Source: Azorinus chamasolen
Taxonomy: Eukaryota; Mollusca; Bivalvia; Cardiida; Solecurtidae
Length of the DNA stretch: 64,000 nucleotides
NCBI GenBank assembly: GCA_963576725.1
Contig: OY755246.1
Coordinates: 78,880,040 to 78,944,039, forward strand
Reading direction: 5' to 3'
The position numbers and the translations under genes are program-made. The notes below the pieces were generated by a model that was given only the letters and a program-made list of their open reading frames with translations, was not told the origin of the DNA and did not search any database. Shown here one piece after another: positions 54,700 to 64,000 of this stretch. Every line of letters begins with the position of its first letter. The stretch's first letter is position 1.

Positions 54700-57000
54700 T
54701 TTGGTAGACAGTATTGATTATAGCTTGAATTTTGAAAATGTAGCAGGTGAAACATTCTGCTAAAATAATTTGCTCAGCAGGCTAAAGGTTTATAAACATT
54801 CTAAATATACATGACGTCACAACAAAGGAATATTAATAATTTACATGTAAAATGTAGTAATTAGCGAGGCACGATGAAACATAAGATCATAATTGAAACG
54901 GTATAAACTGCCTCAGTTTTGCTGTTGGATGAATAATATCCAGACACATCCAAGACCTATACTCGTATTTGAGAACAGATGCTACGAACTTCAAACTATA
55001 CAACTCAAATGACTGCATTATAGAATTGATGTAAACGAGGTATTTCTACGACTGGTAAATCATCTCGGATACAATATGGAGGCCGAGATTTTGACGGACT
55101 ATTATCACATGGCGTTGTTGAATTAGGAATATTTATTTCAATGTACAGAAGCGTCTCGATAGATGGGCCACATTATTCGGATACTGGAAAAGCAGGTGGT
55201 TGCTTAATGCAGGGCAAACATGATTCAGAAAGCTCTTATAAGAGCAGTGGTCATAAGACAAAATACCCCTTTCTATTGATTTCGTAAGAACTTTTTATCA
55301 CATTTGTGAGTATTATTCGCACACTGGTGAACACTACTCATATTGTATATTCTGCGGCTATAGTACACTCACTTTGAACATTCGTGAATAGTGTTCACTG
55401 GTTATCGAGAAGTGTTCTAGTGATTATCATTTGAGTGATTGTATTCACTCATGTTAACGGCATTTACTCAAAGGTCGGGTAATTGCAGATTAATGTGTTT
55501 TAAACAAGGTACTAAGTGAAAAAGACACGCAACATTACAAGTAGCCAATTCATGATTACGTCATACCTTTAATTCGCCGTGTTACCAATAGAACATATCA
55601 CCAGTACCCCGGATGTCTAGTACACACGTAACACATTACTCCGTAAATACGCATTTGCAAAAAGAGACCCAGATCAGACGGCTCCTGTATACTGCTAAAT
55701 CATTAGAAAAGCGCCGACCTTATAAGAGACAGAAAAGTTCATAGATTACACGGAACTCAACGGACACGTCCGGTCAGTCTCCGATTTCCGAGCAATATTA
55801 TGAACATTAATTAGGTGTTCAAGACAATGGCCGACGTGTTTCAGTCGAAAGAGTAAAACGAGAAAAGAGTGTCTACTATGTGATACTTTATACCGAGTTC
55901 ATCTGAGACACAATTTTGATTTTTACGACAAATTCTGTGTATGGCGGACGTGTTCCCGTTTGCTTCCGAGCTAATAAAAAAACCTCTATCTTTACCATGT
56001 GATTGGGCAGTTAGGTTCCACTCACACAGGTTCCGATTCTGGCGTTATTTTGTTCCGCAAATTTGCGTTGACGTACGACTAGGTGACATACAGTATTGCG
56101 CGTTCTACTGCACACAGCTCTGTCTCCGTAACACAGGGTACATCTTTAATTACTGCATATTATATACATGTATATCTTGCTTGTATGCCATGTAATTACC
56201 TTGTACCACGGGAGAGGGGTTACATAGCAAATGTATTTTGTCAAGTCCTTTTGTTTATTTAATAAAATATTGTTAAAATAAAGTTAAAAGTTTTATAACC
56301 TCGGGACCTAATTTATACGAGGTGTTTCCCGAGCCTGCCGGAAACCGCCGAATAGTTACGATCAATGCAAACATATCCAGATATGTAATAACATTTGTAA
56401 AACTTTCTTCTGCTCACCAAGTTTTATAACAATTATCACTAATCTTTTTAACTTTGAATATTTGATCTGCTGTTTGTTATCTCTTTACCAGATGAATATT
56501 AATATGCCTATAATGGTATTATGAACAAGGGATTTCTTTAATCTGAACTCCATGAATGTTCATGCAAGAAATAGAGGATCTGACATGAGTTTTCATTACA
56601 AATTGTTTCATGAAAACAATTTGTAATGAACACGAATGTTAGATTCTTTTTATCACATAAGCCTTAAAATGTCATTGGAAATGAAACAGGCTATAGCTGA
56701 CGACTGTTTCGGCCAGTGCTTACAAACAGCGCAGTAATACAACGGACAACGCACACGGAGCGCTAAGACTGTCTAACACTAAAATGAGCGCCACGATTTG
56801 CCAACGATTGCTTATTTGCATAAAAAAAATCACTGGTGCATTTTTGCGATTTACAGCACTCTGTTAAGGCACTCCCACTTGGCAGATTATGTGATAAACA
56901 ATGTTATCATAAATACCAATTAGATTAATTGTTATAATAGCACATGGACACCGGAATTTTGGGCCGTCACAGAAAATCATAATATTACATATATTATATC
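54700..57000. other. Non-repetitive stretch without a supported gene
   Basis: Apart from a PAL6 piece (55190-55250), a small palindrome (56590-56630, TTCATTACAAATTGTTTCAT type) and PAL1 remnants (from 56880), this is the least repetitive part of the window. ATGGCCGACGTGTT at 55824 and ATGGCGGACGTGTT at 55941 begin similar words. The second opens an 84-codon frame, and AATAAA follows at about 56260. No domain, splice pattern or homology is evident, so no gene is called. Confidence 0.4.
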
Positions 57001-57610
57001 AAAAGCAAACAGAGCAGACCCAGGTCAGCCGTCTGATCTGGGTCTGCTCTGTTTGCTAATGCGTTAAAATGGCGTCTATATCAGTTAATGGTCCTGGGTC
57101 AAGTATGGTCAGTTATTGATATGTCATATGAGGACACGGACTTCAGCCAGTTTGACCGAGGTCATTCCCAGGACGTAAGTAATCACCCAGGGGCATTAGT
57201 AGGCTCGTAACAAGTACTCGTGAAATGTCCCATAGTCATGAAAATTATCATATGGCCACTGTGGTGTCTACCGAAGAACCGTGTGTTTCTCAAAGGAACA
57301 TTTTATGCGCGAATTGGTATCTTCGTGATTATTCATTAACATGTTTTACAATATATTTTTTTCAATAGAATGTTAGCTTTGACAAAAACTATTGGGTCAG
57401 TTCTATATATTATTTTCATAAGCAAACATCACACCCTGATCAGACGGCTCCTGCAGGAGCCATCTGATTTGGGTCTACTCTGTTTGCTTGAAAATTTGAT
57501 AAAAAGCGTGTCTACGAGGGAAAGAGCTATCTCGGCAATTCTCGTTAAATTCCGGTAGATTCGTGTTGGCAGTGATTATAGCATAACCCTTTACTCCAGG
57601 GACATAACCT

Positions 57611-57652
57611 CCCCCCCCCCCCCCCACACACACACACACAAACACACACACA
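57611..57652. repeat. Poly-C and CA microsatellite
   Basis: C-run followed by (CA)n. Similar C-runs stand at about 27428-27440 and 54379-54391. Confidence 0.95.
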
Positions 57653-57744
57653 CCACCCTTGCAAACAAAGTAAAGTATACTTGTACAGGAGACGCTTGAT
57701 CAAGGTTTTCTCTGTTAGCTTCTAGTGTTATATAGAATTCAGAG

Positions 57745-57931
57745 CTCCAGATAAGGTGCGTAAATCAAAATGTTTTCAAGTATAACTTCTTTATTTCTCC
57801 ACCAAACCCTATGTTGTGACTACTCTTTAGAATCGTCTCAAAGAGACGATTCTAAAGAGTGGTCACAACACAGGGTTTGGTGGAGAAATAACAATTTTAG
57901 TATTTGAGTACACACCGTTATCTGTAGCTAT
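57745..57931. mobile_element. PAL5 element
   Basis: TTATTTCTCCACCAAACCCT / AGGGTTTGGTGGAGAAATAA around AATCGTCTCAAAGAGACGATT, nearly perfect. Confidence 0.92.
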
Positions 57932-58032
57932 GATATTATATACAGGTCTGAATATACAGTTTCTTCAATAGCTAAATTCTCCTGTATTCATTTGCCTTTA
58001 TAAAAACATAATCTAATGAACGGTTCATGATG

Positions 58033-58267
58033 TTAACCATTTGCTCCATAAATATGCCTTTTCTATGCTTTTGCAAACAGAGTAGACCCAAGTCAGACGG
58101 TTCCTACAGGTGTGTTCTGTTTGCTTATAATATAATACAGATGTGATTCTACAGTTTCTGCCATGGCTAAAAATCCCTGTGTCCATATGCTATTATAACA
58201 ATTTAATCTAATTAATATCCATGACGTCATCATTTCTTGCATGAATATTCACTGAGGAAAGGGTTAA
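58033..58267 (-). mobile_element. PAL1b element
   Basis: TTAACCATTTGCTCCATAAA to GAGGAAAGGGTTAA. The core is shortened. Confidence 0.9.
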
Positions 58268-58327
58268 TTCTTATATGAAAACCTGAACACATGACCGGGC
58301 TCGTCACTGATACCACCTAGAATTATA

Positions 58328-58830
58328 TTAAAGAGGAGGTCCCTACAATGATCGCATATTTTCATTAATATCATAAAACTTGGTATTTGTTATGCTCTAT
58401 CATTATTATGAAGGTTCCCAATTTGAACTTATATCGAAAAATGCCCATGTGATACAAATAAACCGATTTCATCAATAACTGATAATTTTTGTTCTACAAC
58501 ACAATATTATCGGCCCTTTCCGTAAATTCTTACGCGTTTTGCCGATGATCACCCGATCCCTCAATTGTTTACGTAATAGCTTTCTCGGAAGTGGTCGGAG
58601 AATCGCGAATGGGGCGAACAGTTACGAAATTTAAACTCAACCCGAATAAAACTGAAACATCGGGGAGTTAAACCGGGATCGGCGATATCAAACACATGGA
58701 TGTTTTGTCATTATAAACGGTAATTAGATGGGACTTTTTGTGATATACTACTTTTCAGCATATAAACAAATGAGTTTTGTATATTTCAAGTGTTTATGAA
58801 ACGCGTCAAATGTAGGGACATCCCCTTTAA
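58328..58830. mobile_element. TTAA-ended element with GTCCCTACA ends
   Basis: TTAAAGAGGAGGTCCCTACA at the left and TGTAGGGACATCCCCTTTAA at the right, about 500 bp. No coding frame. Confidence 0.82.
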
Positions 58831-59151
58831 CACTTTATCTCATGCATATTTATACAAGAATTCATGACTCAATGATATGCAATCGCAAAATCGGATAAGT
58901 AAGTTTAGAGTAAGACGTCTTTGATTTATAAAATATAGCATATTTACTGTGAAAACTATTTACCAGTTGAATAATTAAGACTGATTCTCCTTTCTGATTG
59001 CTAATTAAACAAAAAATTCTATCAAAATTTATACCTGAAGAAAATATGACGAACAATGCAGACGCTGATCAAATGACTGCATCTACATGTAGCGACCTCT
59101 GATCAGGGTCTGCTCTGTTTGCAACGTTGTTATATACTCGATTTCCTTGAT

Positions 59152-59398
59152 TTAACCATTTCCTTGACATAAACGCATTTTCACGCATTTGCAAACAAAG
59201 TAGACCCAGAGACTGTAGGCCTGTAGGAGCCGTCTGATCAGGGTCTACTTTGTTTGCTTATGGAAATTTATAGATATGGGTATGCAGTTTCCAAACCAGT
59301 GAAACATTCCCTTTTCTATCTTCCAGTTTATTCATTCGTTCACGAATATTCATGAGGTGAATAAATCATGAATAAATATTGATCAGGGAAAGGGTTAA
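59152..59398 (-). mobile_element. PAL1a element
   Basis: TTAACCATTTCCTTGACATA to GATCAGGGAAAGGGTTAA. Confidence 0.92.
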
Positions 59399-59528
59399 TG
59401 GTTAAGGATGGGCACGATCTGGTTGCCATAGATATTATTTGTAAATATGACAAAGATCCTTGAAAAACGAAGGTGTAAGACTGTAAACACGGTAAATTAG
59501 ATAGCTTTGATAAATCAAGGGCACATTT

Positions 59529-59777
59529 ATCCTTTTCCTTGTTCTATGTTTGTTCCACATTTCAACACCTACTGTATATTCTTGGACAAAATAGTTATAA
59601 TGAAATATGGCAGGTGGAACACTGCAGCCATTTTAGAAAGTTAAGAAACAGAACTATCAAATTATATCAGCAAACAGAGCAGACCCCTATGATCAGACAG
59701 CTCCTATAGGAAGCGCCTGATCTGGGTATTTTTTGTTTGCAAATGCGGGAAAAAGCGTTTACATGAAGGAAAGGGTT
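59529..59777 (+). mobile_element. PAL1a element
   Basis: TTATCCTTTTCCTTGTTCTA to GAAGGAAAGGGTTA. Confidence 0.9.
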
Positions 59778-59964
59778 ATGCGAAAATTTGCCGTCGAGAA
59801 CTTACAGCCATACATGCACTGTGAATGTGGGCAACGAATGTACTGGCATTTGAAAACAGTGAAGATCCAGATCAGATGGCTCAAAGAGGTTAAGGGTTAA
59901 CTCTTTCCTTCATACATGTCTTTTAACGCATTTGCAAAAAGAATAGACCCAGATCAGACGTCTC

Positions 59965-60850
59965 TGTGTGTAAATATAGGTGGTAGAGTGTGAATGAGGG
60001 TGGTAGAGTGTAAATGTGGGGTGGTAGAGTGTTAATGTGGGTGGGATAGTGTAAATATGGGTGGTAGAGTGTAAAAATGTGGATGGGAGAGTGTCAATGT
60101 GGGTGTTATAGTGTAAATGTGGGTGGTAGAGTGTTAATGTGAGAGGTAGAGTGTGAAAGAGTATAAATGGCGGTGGTAGAGTGATGTAGGTGGTAGAGTG
60201 TAACTGCAGGTGGTATAGTGTAAATGTGGGTGGTAGACAGTGAAACATGTGGTAGAGTGTAAATATGGCTGGTAAATCTGGGTAGTAGAGTGTAAATGTG
60301 AATAGAAGAGTGTAAATGCGGATGGTAGAATGTAAATGTGGGTGATAGACTGTAAATATGGCTGGTATAGTGTAAATATGAGTGTTAGAGCGTAAATATG
60401 GGTGTTGCAGATTGTAAATATCGGTGGTAGGGTGTGAATTTGGCTGGTAGAGTGTAAAGGTGGCTAGTAAAGTGTAAAATTTGGGTAGTAGAGTGTATAT
60501 GTGTGGTAGCATGTAAATATGGGTCGTAGAGTGTGAATGTAGGTGGTAGAGTGTAATTGCGGGTGGTATAGTGTACATATGGGTGTTAGAGTGTGAGTGT
60601 GGGGGATAAAGTGTAAATGCTGTTGGGAGAGTGTGGTGTAGAGTGTAAATGTGTGTGAAAGAGGGAAAATGTGGGTGTAAATGCGTGTCGTAGAGTGTAG
60701 AAATGATAGCGTGTGAACGTGTCTTGTAGAGTGTAAATGTGGGTATGGTAGTGTGTAAATATGTGTGATAGAGAGTGAACGTGTCTTTTGTAGAGTGTAA
60801 ATGTGGGTGATAGAGTGTAAATGGTATGTGGATGTTAGAGGGTAATCAAA
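59965..60850. repeat. Degenerate GTGGTAGAGTGTAAATGTGG minisatellite
   Basis: About 0.9 kb of imperfect 18-21-bp units. The longest open frame of the window (222 codons, minus strand) is a translation of this array (L-Y-H-P-H-x-H-S-T-T-type repeats) and is not a gene. Confidence 0.93.
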
Positions 60851-61404
60851 TTAAACGTTGATGGACGAATCGACGAGAGATGGAATTCAACCTAAAGTTC
60901 ACACCGAGTACTTCTTTTCCCGGAGAGCTAAAAATCTACTTTGAAATCTGAAGCAGACGACACCCCTTAGCAGACGAAATTTATCTGACGGCGAAAGGGG
61001 TTAAGTGCTCAGGGGGTCATTATGCTAATGTAGAAAGGCATCCGTATAGATAATGACTGAATAAAGCCATCATGCAAAACTAACATTTACATAACAGGGA
61101 CATATTATAGATACAATCATATCAAACTAGATGCTCTCTGGTGGCGTGGGAAGATTCGCTCTTTAACCGTTTCGACCCTAGAAATCAGAGTGGAGTAGCC
61201 CGTCGGTGTTTTAACTATACAGTCCACTAAGTACGAAAGGTGTTAACTTGATACAGGATTGCGCATGACAAACAGTGCAGGCCCTGACCAGAGGGCTCCT
61301 CAAGGACTCAACTGATCTGGGTCTACATTGTTTGCAAATAACAGTACATGCGTTTCCAAGGTTGAAAGGGTGAACTATTTCAATGCCGAAGTCAAATAAA
61401 CGAT

Positions 61405-61482
61405 TACCTTTGCAAACAGTTTGGATCATGATGAGACGCCGAGTAACTCGGCATCTCATCAGCATCCAAACTGTTTGACACA
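61405..61482. mobile_element. PAL8 hairpin
   Basis: AAACAGTTTGGATCATGATG...CATCAGCATCCAAACTGTTT around GCCGAGTAACTCGGC. Confidence 0.92.
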
Positions 61483-61984
61483 TCAGTTACGTTTTAAAAA
61501 GAAATTGAAGGAATGTCCATCGTTAAACGTACAACAGGCGACAAGAGTGTGTGCAGGTGAAACTGTTTTAGCGCCAAAAGTGGTAAACACTATGTAACTT
61601 TCATCTGCAAAATTTGTCGTCTGCTTCAATAAAAAAAAGTGGTTTACAAAACCATTGTCAGCGTATCAGACAGTTTGAATCCTTGGTGTATCATCTGGAT
61701 CCAAACTGTTTGCACATGTTAGTTAATGCTAGCATCCCTCTGATCAGGGTCTGCTCTTTTTTCTAATAAAAATACTATAGATCTGTTTCCACAATTTGTA
61801 CCATGACCATTATAAAACCTCATATAACTAATATTCATGACGTCATTATTTCCTACATGAATATTAATTTGGGAAAATGTTAACTATACATTCATGTACA
61901 ATGTACATGTGTTTGGTACACTGTTGAGGTTAGTGTCTCTGGCTGAAACATTTTATTTTACTGTTTCAAGAGACCATTTGCTGA

Positions 61985-62177
61985 TTAACACATTCCCTCA
62001 TAGGTTATTTTTAGATCCTACCTCTTTGACTAAATCTACCGAAAAGGAGCATTTTCAGGCAAAAAGGTAATTTTTGGAATTGTGCAGATTTGAAACCATT
62101 GTGATAAATAGAGCATTTGCTCATATGGAGCAAATTCTCTATCTATCACAATGGTTTCAGAAAGTTACAGAAAAGTT
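61985..62177 (+). mobile_element. PAL2 element, right end lost
   Basis: TTAACACATTCCCTCATAGG up to AATGGTTTCAGAAAGTTACAG; it then runs into the GACC repeat. Confidence 0.88.
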
Positions 62178-62184
62178 TCGGAAT

Positions 62185-62265
62185 GAACGAACGACCGACC
62201 GACCGACCGACTGACTGACTGACCGACCGACCGACCGACTGACCGACCGACTGACTGACTGACTG
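62185..62265. repeat. GACC/GACT tetranucleotide repeat
   Basis: GACCGACCGACCGACT-type repeat, followed to about 62460 by a TTCATTCATTTATT-rich stretch. Confidence 0.93.
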
Positions 62266-62984
62266 AAATCATTTATTCACTCATTCACATTCATTTATTA
62301 TTTCTCATTCATTCTCATTCGGTCATTCATTCATTTATTCATGCATTTATCATTTTTGTTTGTTCGTTCATTCATTGGATAATTCGTCTGTCGCTTCATC
62401 CAATCATTCATTTATTGATTCACTCATTCATTTATCCATTCACTCATTTATTCATTCATCTATGTCCTTGATTACGTAATCATAATTTAACATATTTAAA
62501 TAATTACCCACAATGCTGTGCATTATCTTCTAACTTCCTCTCTTCTGCAGTTTATACAAACACTAAGATTGAAACCTCACACTCACTCCAGCCAATGTAA
62601 CTCAGCGCGCGCGCTGAAATGTTTATTTTGCGTGAAACATTATCGTAACGTTAATCATTTTAAGTTCGACATGGCAGTTGCACACAGTTTCGATCCAAAT
62701 GAGACGATGAGTAACTTTCCATTTTCCATGCTGTTTGACATCTTGCCACTTTCCATGCTATTTGACACCTGATCAGTAGTTTCTGGAACTTTTGAACGAC
62801 TCGAAAATAAGTAAAACTTTGCAGTAGATCTGAGTGTTGTGCAGACATTATTTTATTTCAGCAGGACAAAGGTTAACCATTAGCACGTGCAATAATTATC
62901 GTTTGCTTAAACAACTGTCGTCTGCTTCAGTTCTAAAAATAGAACATCTTACTCGTCTTCCCAAATATATTTTCAATGTGTCAA

Positions 62985-63052
62985 ATAGTTTGGATTCTGA
63001 TGAGACGCCGAGTTACTCGGCGTCTCATCTGAATTCAAATTATTTGAAAACG
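62985..63052. mobile_element. PAL8 hairpin
   Basis: AATAGTTTGGATTCTGATGA...CATCTGAATTCAAATTATTT around GCCGAGTTACTCGGC, with T-T at the W position. Confidence 0.9.
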
Positions 63053-63377
63053 TTACAAGGAATACCTAATTACATGCTACGGCTAAAGTTGGTTATCTGC
63101 TAAATTTTTTCACCACTATCTCTTTAATTAATAGAAAGTGGAAAGCACGTGACCGTCTGATAAATCGTGCATCTTCGTGCCAACTTGAATGCATTCTAGA
63201 TTCATGTGGTCTCCATCAACAAAATGGCGTCTGCTTACAGAATTTGCACGTTGAGGCAAGTGTCACCTGTTCAATTTTTTTGAAATATAAATTGTTGAAT
63301 TTTCTTGCCAAACATAACACAATCCCTTCAACACTTTCCCTCGTTTAAATTCATGAGATAAATAATGATAGTATGCC

Positions 63378-63457
63378 TATCGAGGGCTTGGTGCAAAACT
63401 ATTCTAACTCCTTCACTTTGTGAAGGAGTTAGAATAGTTTGCACCAAGCCCTCGATA
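63378..63457. mobile_element. PAL7 hairpin
   Basis: TATCGAGGGCTTGGTGCAAA...GCACCAAGCCCTCGATA around CCTTCACTTTGTGAAGG, with one base missing in the right arm, inside a PAL1 copy. Confidence 0.94.
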
Positions 63458-63779
63458 TGGACTGGCTGAAAATGATATTGGGATCATGAACAAGGAGCAT
63501 TTTGGCGAAAAGGACATTTTTATATAATTCCATAAGCAAACGTTGCAGATCCTGATTAGATGGTTCCTAAGGAACTGTCTGGTCTGTGATTATTTTGTTT
63601 GAAAAGGTCCCAAACGGAATCTCTATGAGAGAAACAGTTAAAAGATTTTCAGCTGAGTATGAATGTAATGTCCGGTTTCTAGGGACACTTTTCAATTCCG
63701 ACTTAGCATTCCATAGGCACATAATTTGAAAATCGTTAGCGATGCGGTCCGCTTCTTAGTCCTTCCCCTTATTGAGAAG

Positions 63780-63952
63780 CCTTTTAACAATTTAGCAAAC
63801 AAAGGAGACCCAAATCAGAGTCAGATCTATATATTATTTCGTAAGCAAACAAAGCAGACCCTGTTCAGACGGCTCCAGCAGGAGCCGTCTGATCTGGGTC
63901 TACTTGTTTGCAAAAGGTGTTCCAATGTGTATCTATAGAACAAAGGGTTATT
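63780..63952 (+). mobile_element. PAL1 element
   Basis: Core GACGGCTCCAGCAGGAGCCGTC flanked by GCAAACAAAGCAGACC and GGGTCTACTTGTTTGC. Ends ATAGAACAAAGGGTTA. Confidence 0.88.
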
Positions 63953-64000
63953 CAGTAAATGGTGGATTCTTAAATGTTTCGCTAATGACAAATGTTTACA

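Noticed and set aside
57100..57180. Possible exon ending GACGTAAGT on the plus strand
   Set aside because: A donor-like word and a short open frame, but no convincing acceptor, domain or partner exon.
58862..59056. Hydrophobic start M-F-V-I-F-S-S-G as a SCUBE signal exon
   Set aside because: Polar residues interrupt the would-be signal core and there is no phase-1 donor at a suitable place.
59910..60578. Longest open frame, 222 codons, minus strand
   Set aside because: It is a translation of the GTGGTAGAGTGTAAATGTGG minisatellite; residue repeats follow the DNA unit and there is no domain or start context.

Overview
This is AT-rich animal DNA, not prokaryotic. It has a split gene with GT-AG introns and a very dense load of short palindromic mobile elements. 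A lophotrochozoan, most probably a bivalve mollusc, is suggested by three things: long TGACCTTGACC-type repeats, a tRNA-headed SINE with a bivalve-like body, and the 38.3-40.0 kb repeat that ends in GGTGAGCGA. I cannot name the species from sequence alone.

The one gene I can support is on the minus strand and runs from about 51.3 kb down to 14.4 kb. It is a SCUBE gene (signal peptide, CUB, EGF-like domain protein; secreted or cell-surface). Twenty-one coding exons join with consistent splice phases. They give nine EGF-like repeats (51.3-32.8 kb), a spacer of five exons (31.8-27.8 kb), three cysteine-rich GCC2/GCC3 (ephrin-receptor-like) modules (26.3-23.7 kb), a CUB domain in two exons (23.3-21.6 kb) and the conserved SCUBE tail (20.3 and 14.5 kb). 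That is about 952 residues, close to the roughly 1000 of vertebrate SCUBEs. Only the 5' UTR/signal-peptide exon is missing; it should lie upstream (higher coordinates), perhaps beyond the window. A second intact copy of the last coding exon lies 8 kb further downstream (6430-6573) and could be an alternative terminus.

Exon-intron boundaries of this gene have been tandemly copied at least four times. The EGF6 donor is repeated in frame every 45 bp. The GCC1 and EGF5 acceptors and the EGF2 donor also have partial copies beside them.

Introns and flanks are filled with non-coding elements. I use working labels PAL1-PAL9 for palindrome-centred families. PAL1 (a/b), PAL2, PAL3 and PAL9 are about 210-260 bp, begin and end with TTAA, and insert at TTAA. 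PAL4 has TA-type ends. PAL5-PAL8 are smaller or less well bounded. The notable feature is modularity. Families with unrelated arms share the same palindrome apex (GCTCC-N4-GGAGC), and several also share the stem word GAYCCWGATSAGAC with a conserved W-W mismatch. A PAL9/PAL1 chimera joined at this core, elements nested at TTAA, and minisatellites made from pieces of elements suggest a system that evolves by exchange at hairpins.

Region by region: 1-13.8 kb is repeats plus the alternative last exon. 14.4-51.3 kb is SCUBE, with minisatellites at 14.7-15.3, 37.3-37.7, 40.6-41.0 and 45.8-46.7 kb and large repeats at 34.2-35.6, 38.3-40.0 and 47.4-49.0 kb. 51.4-64 kb is upstream or first-intron DNA with a GA tract, more palindromic elements, a 0.9 kb minisatellite and no gene I can support.
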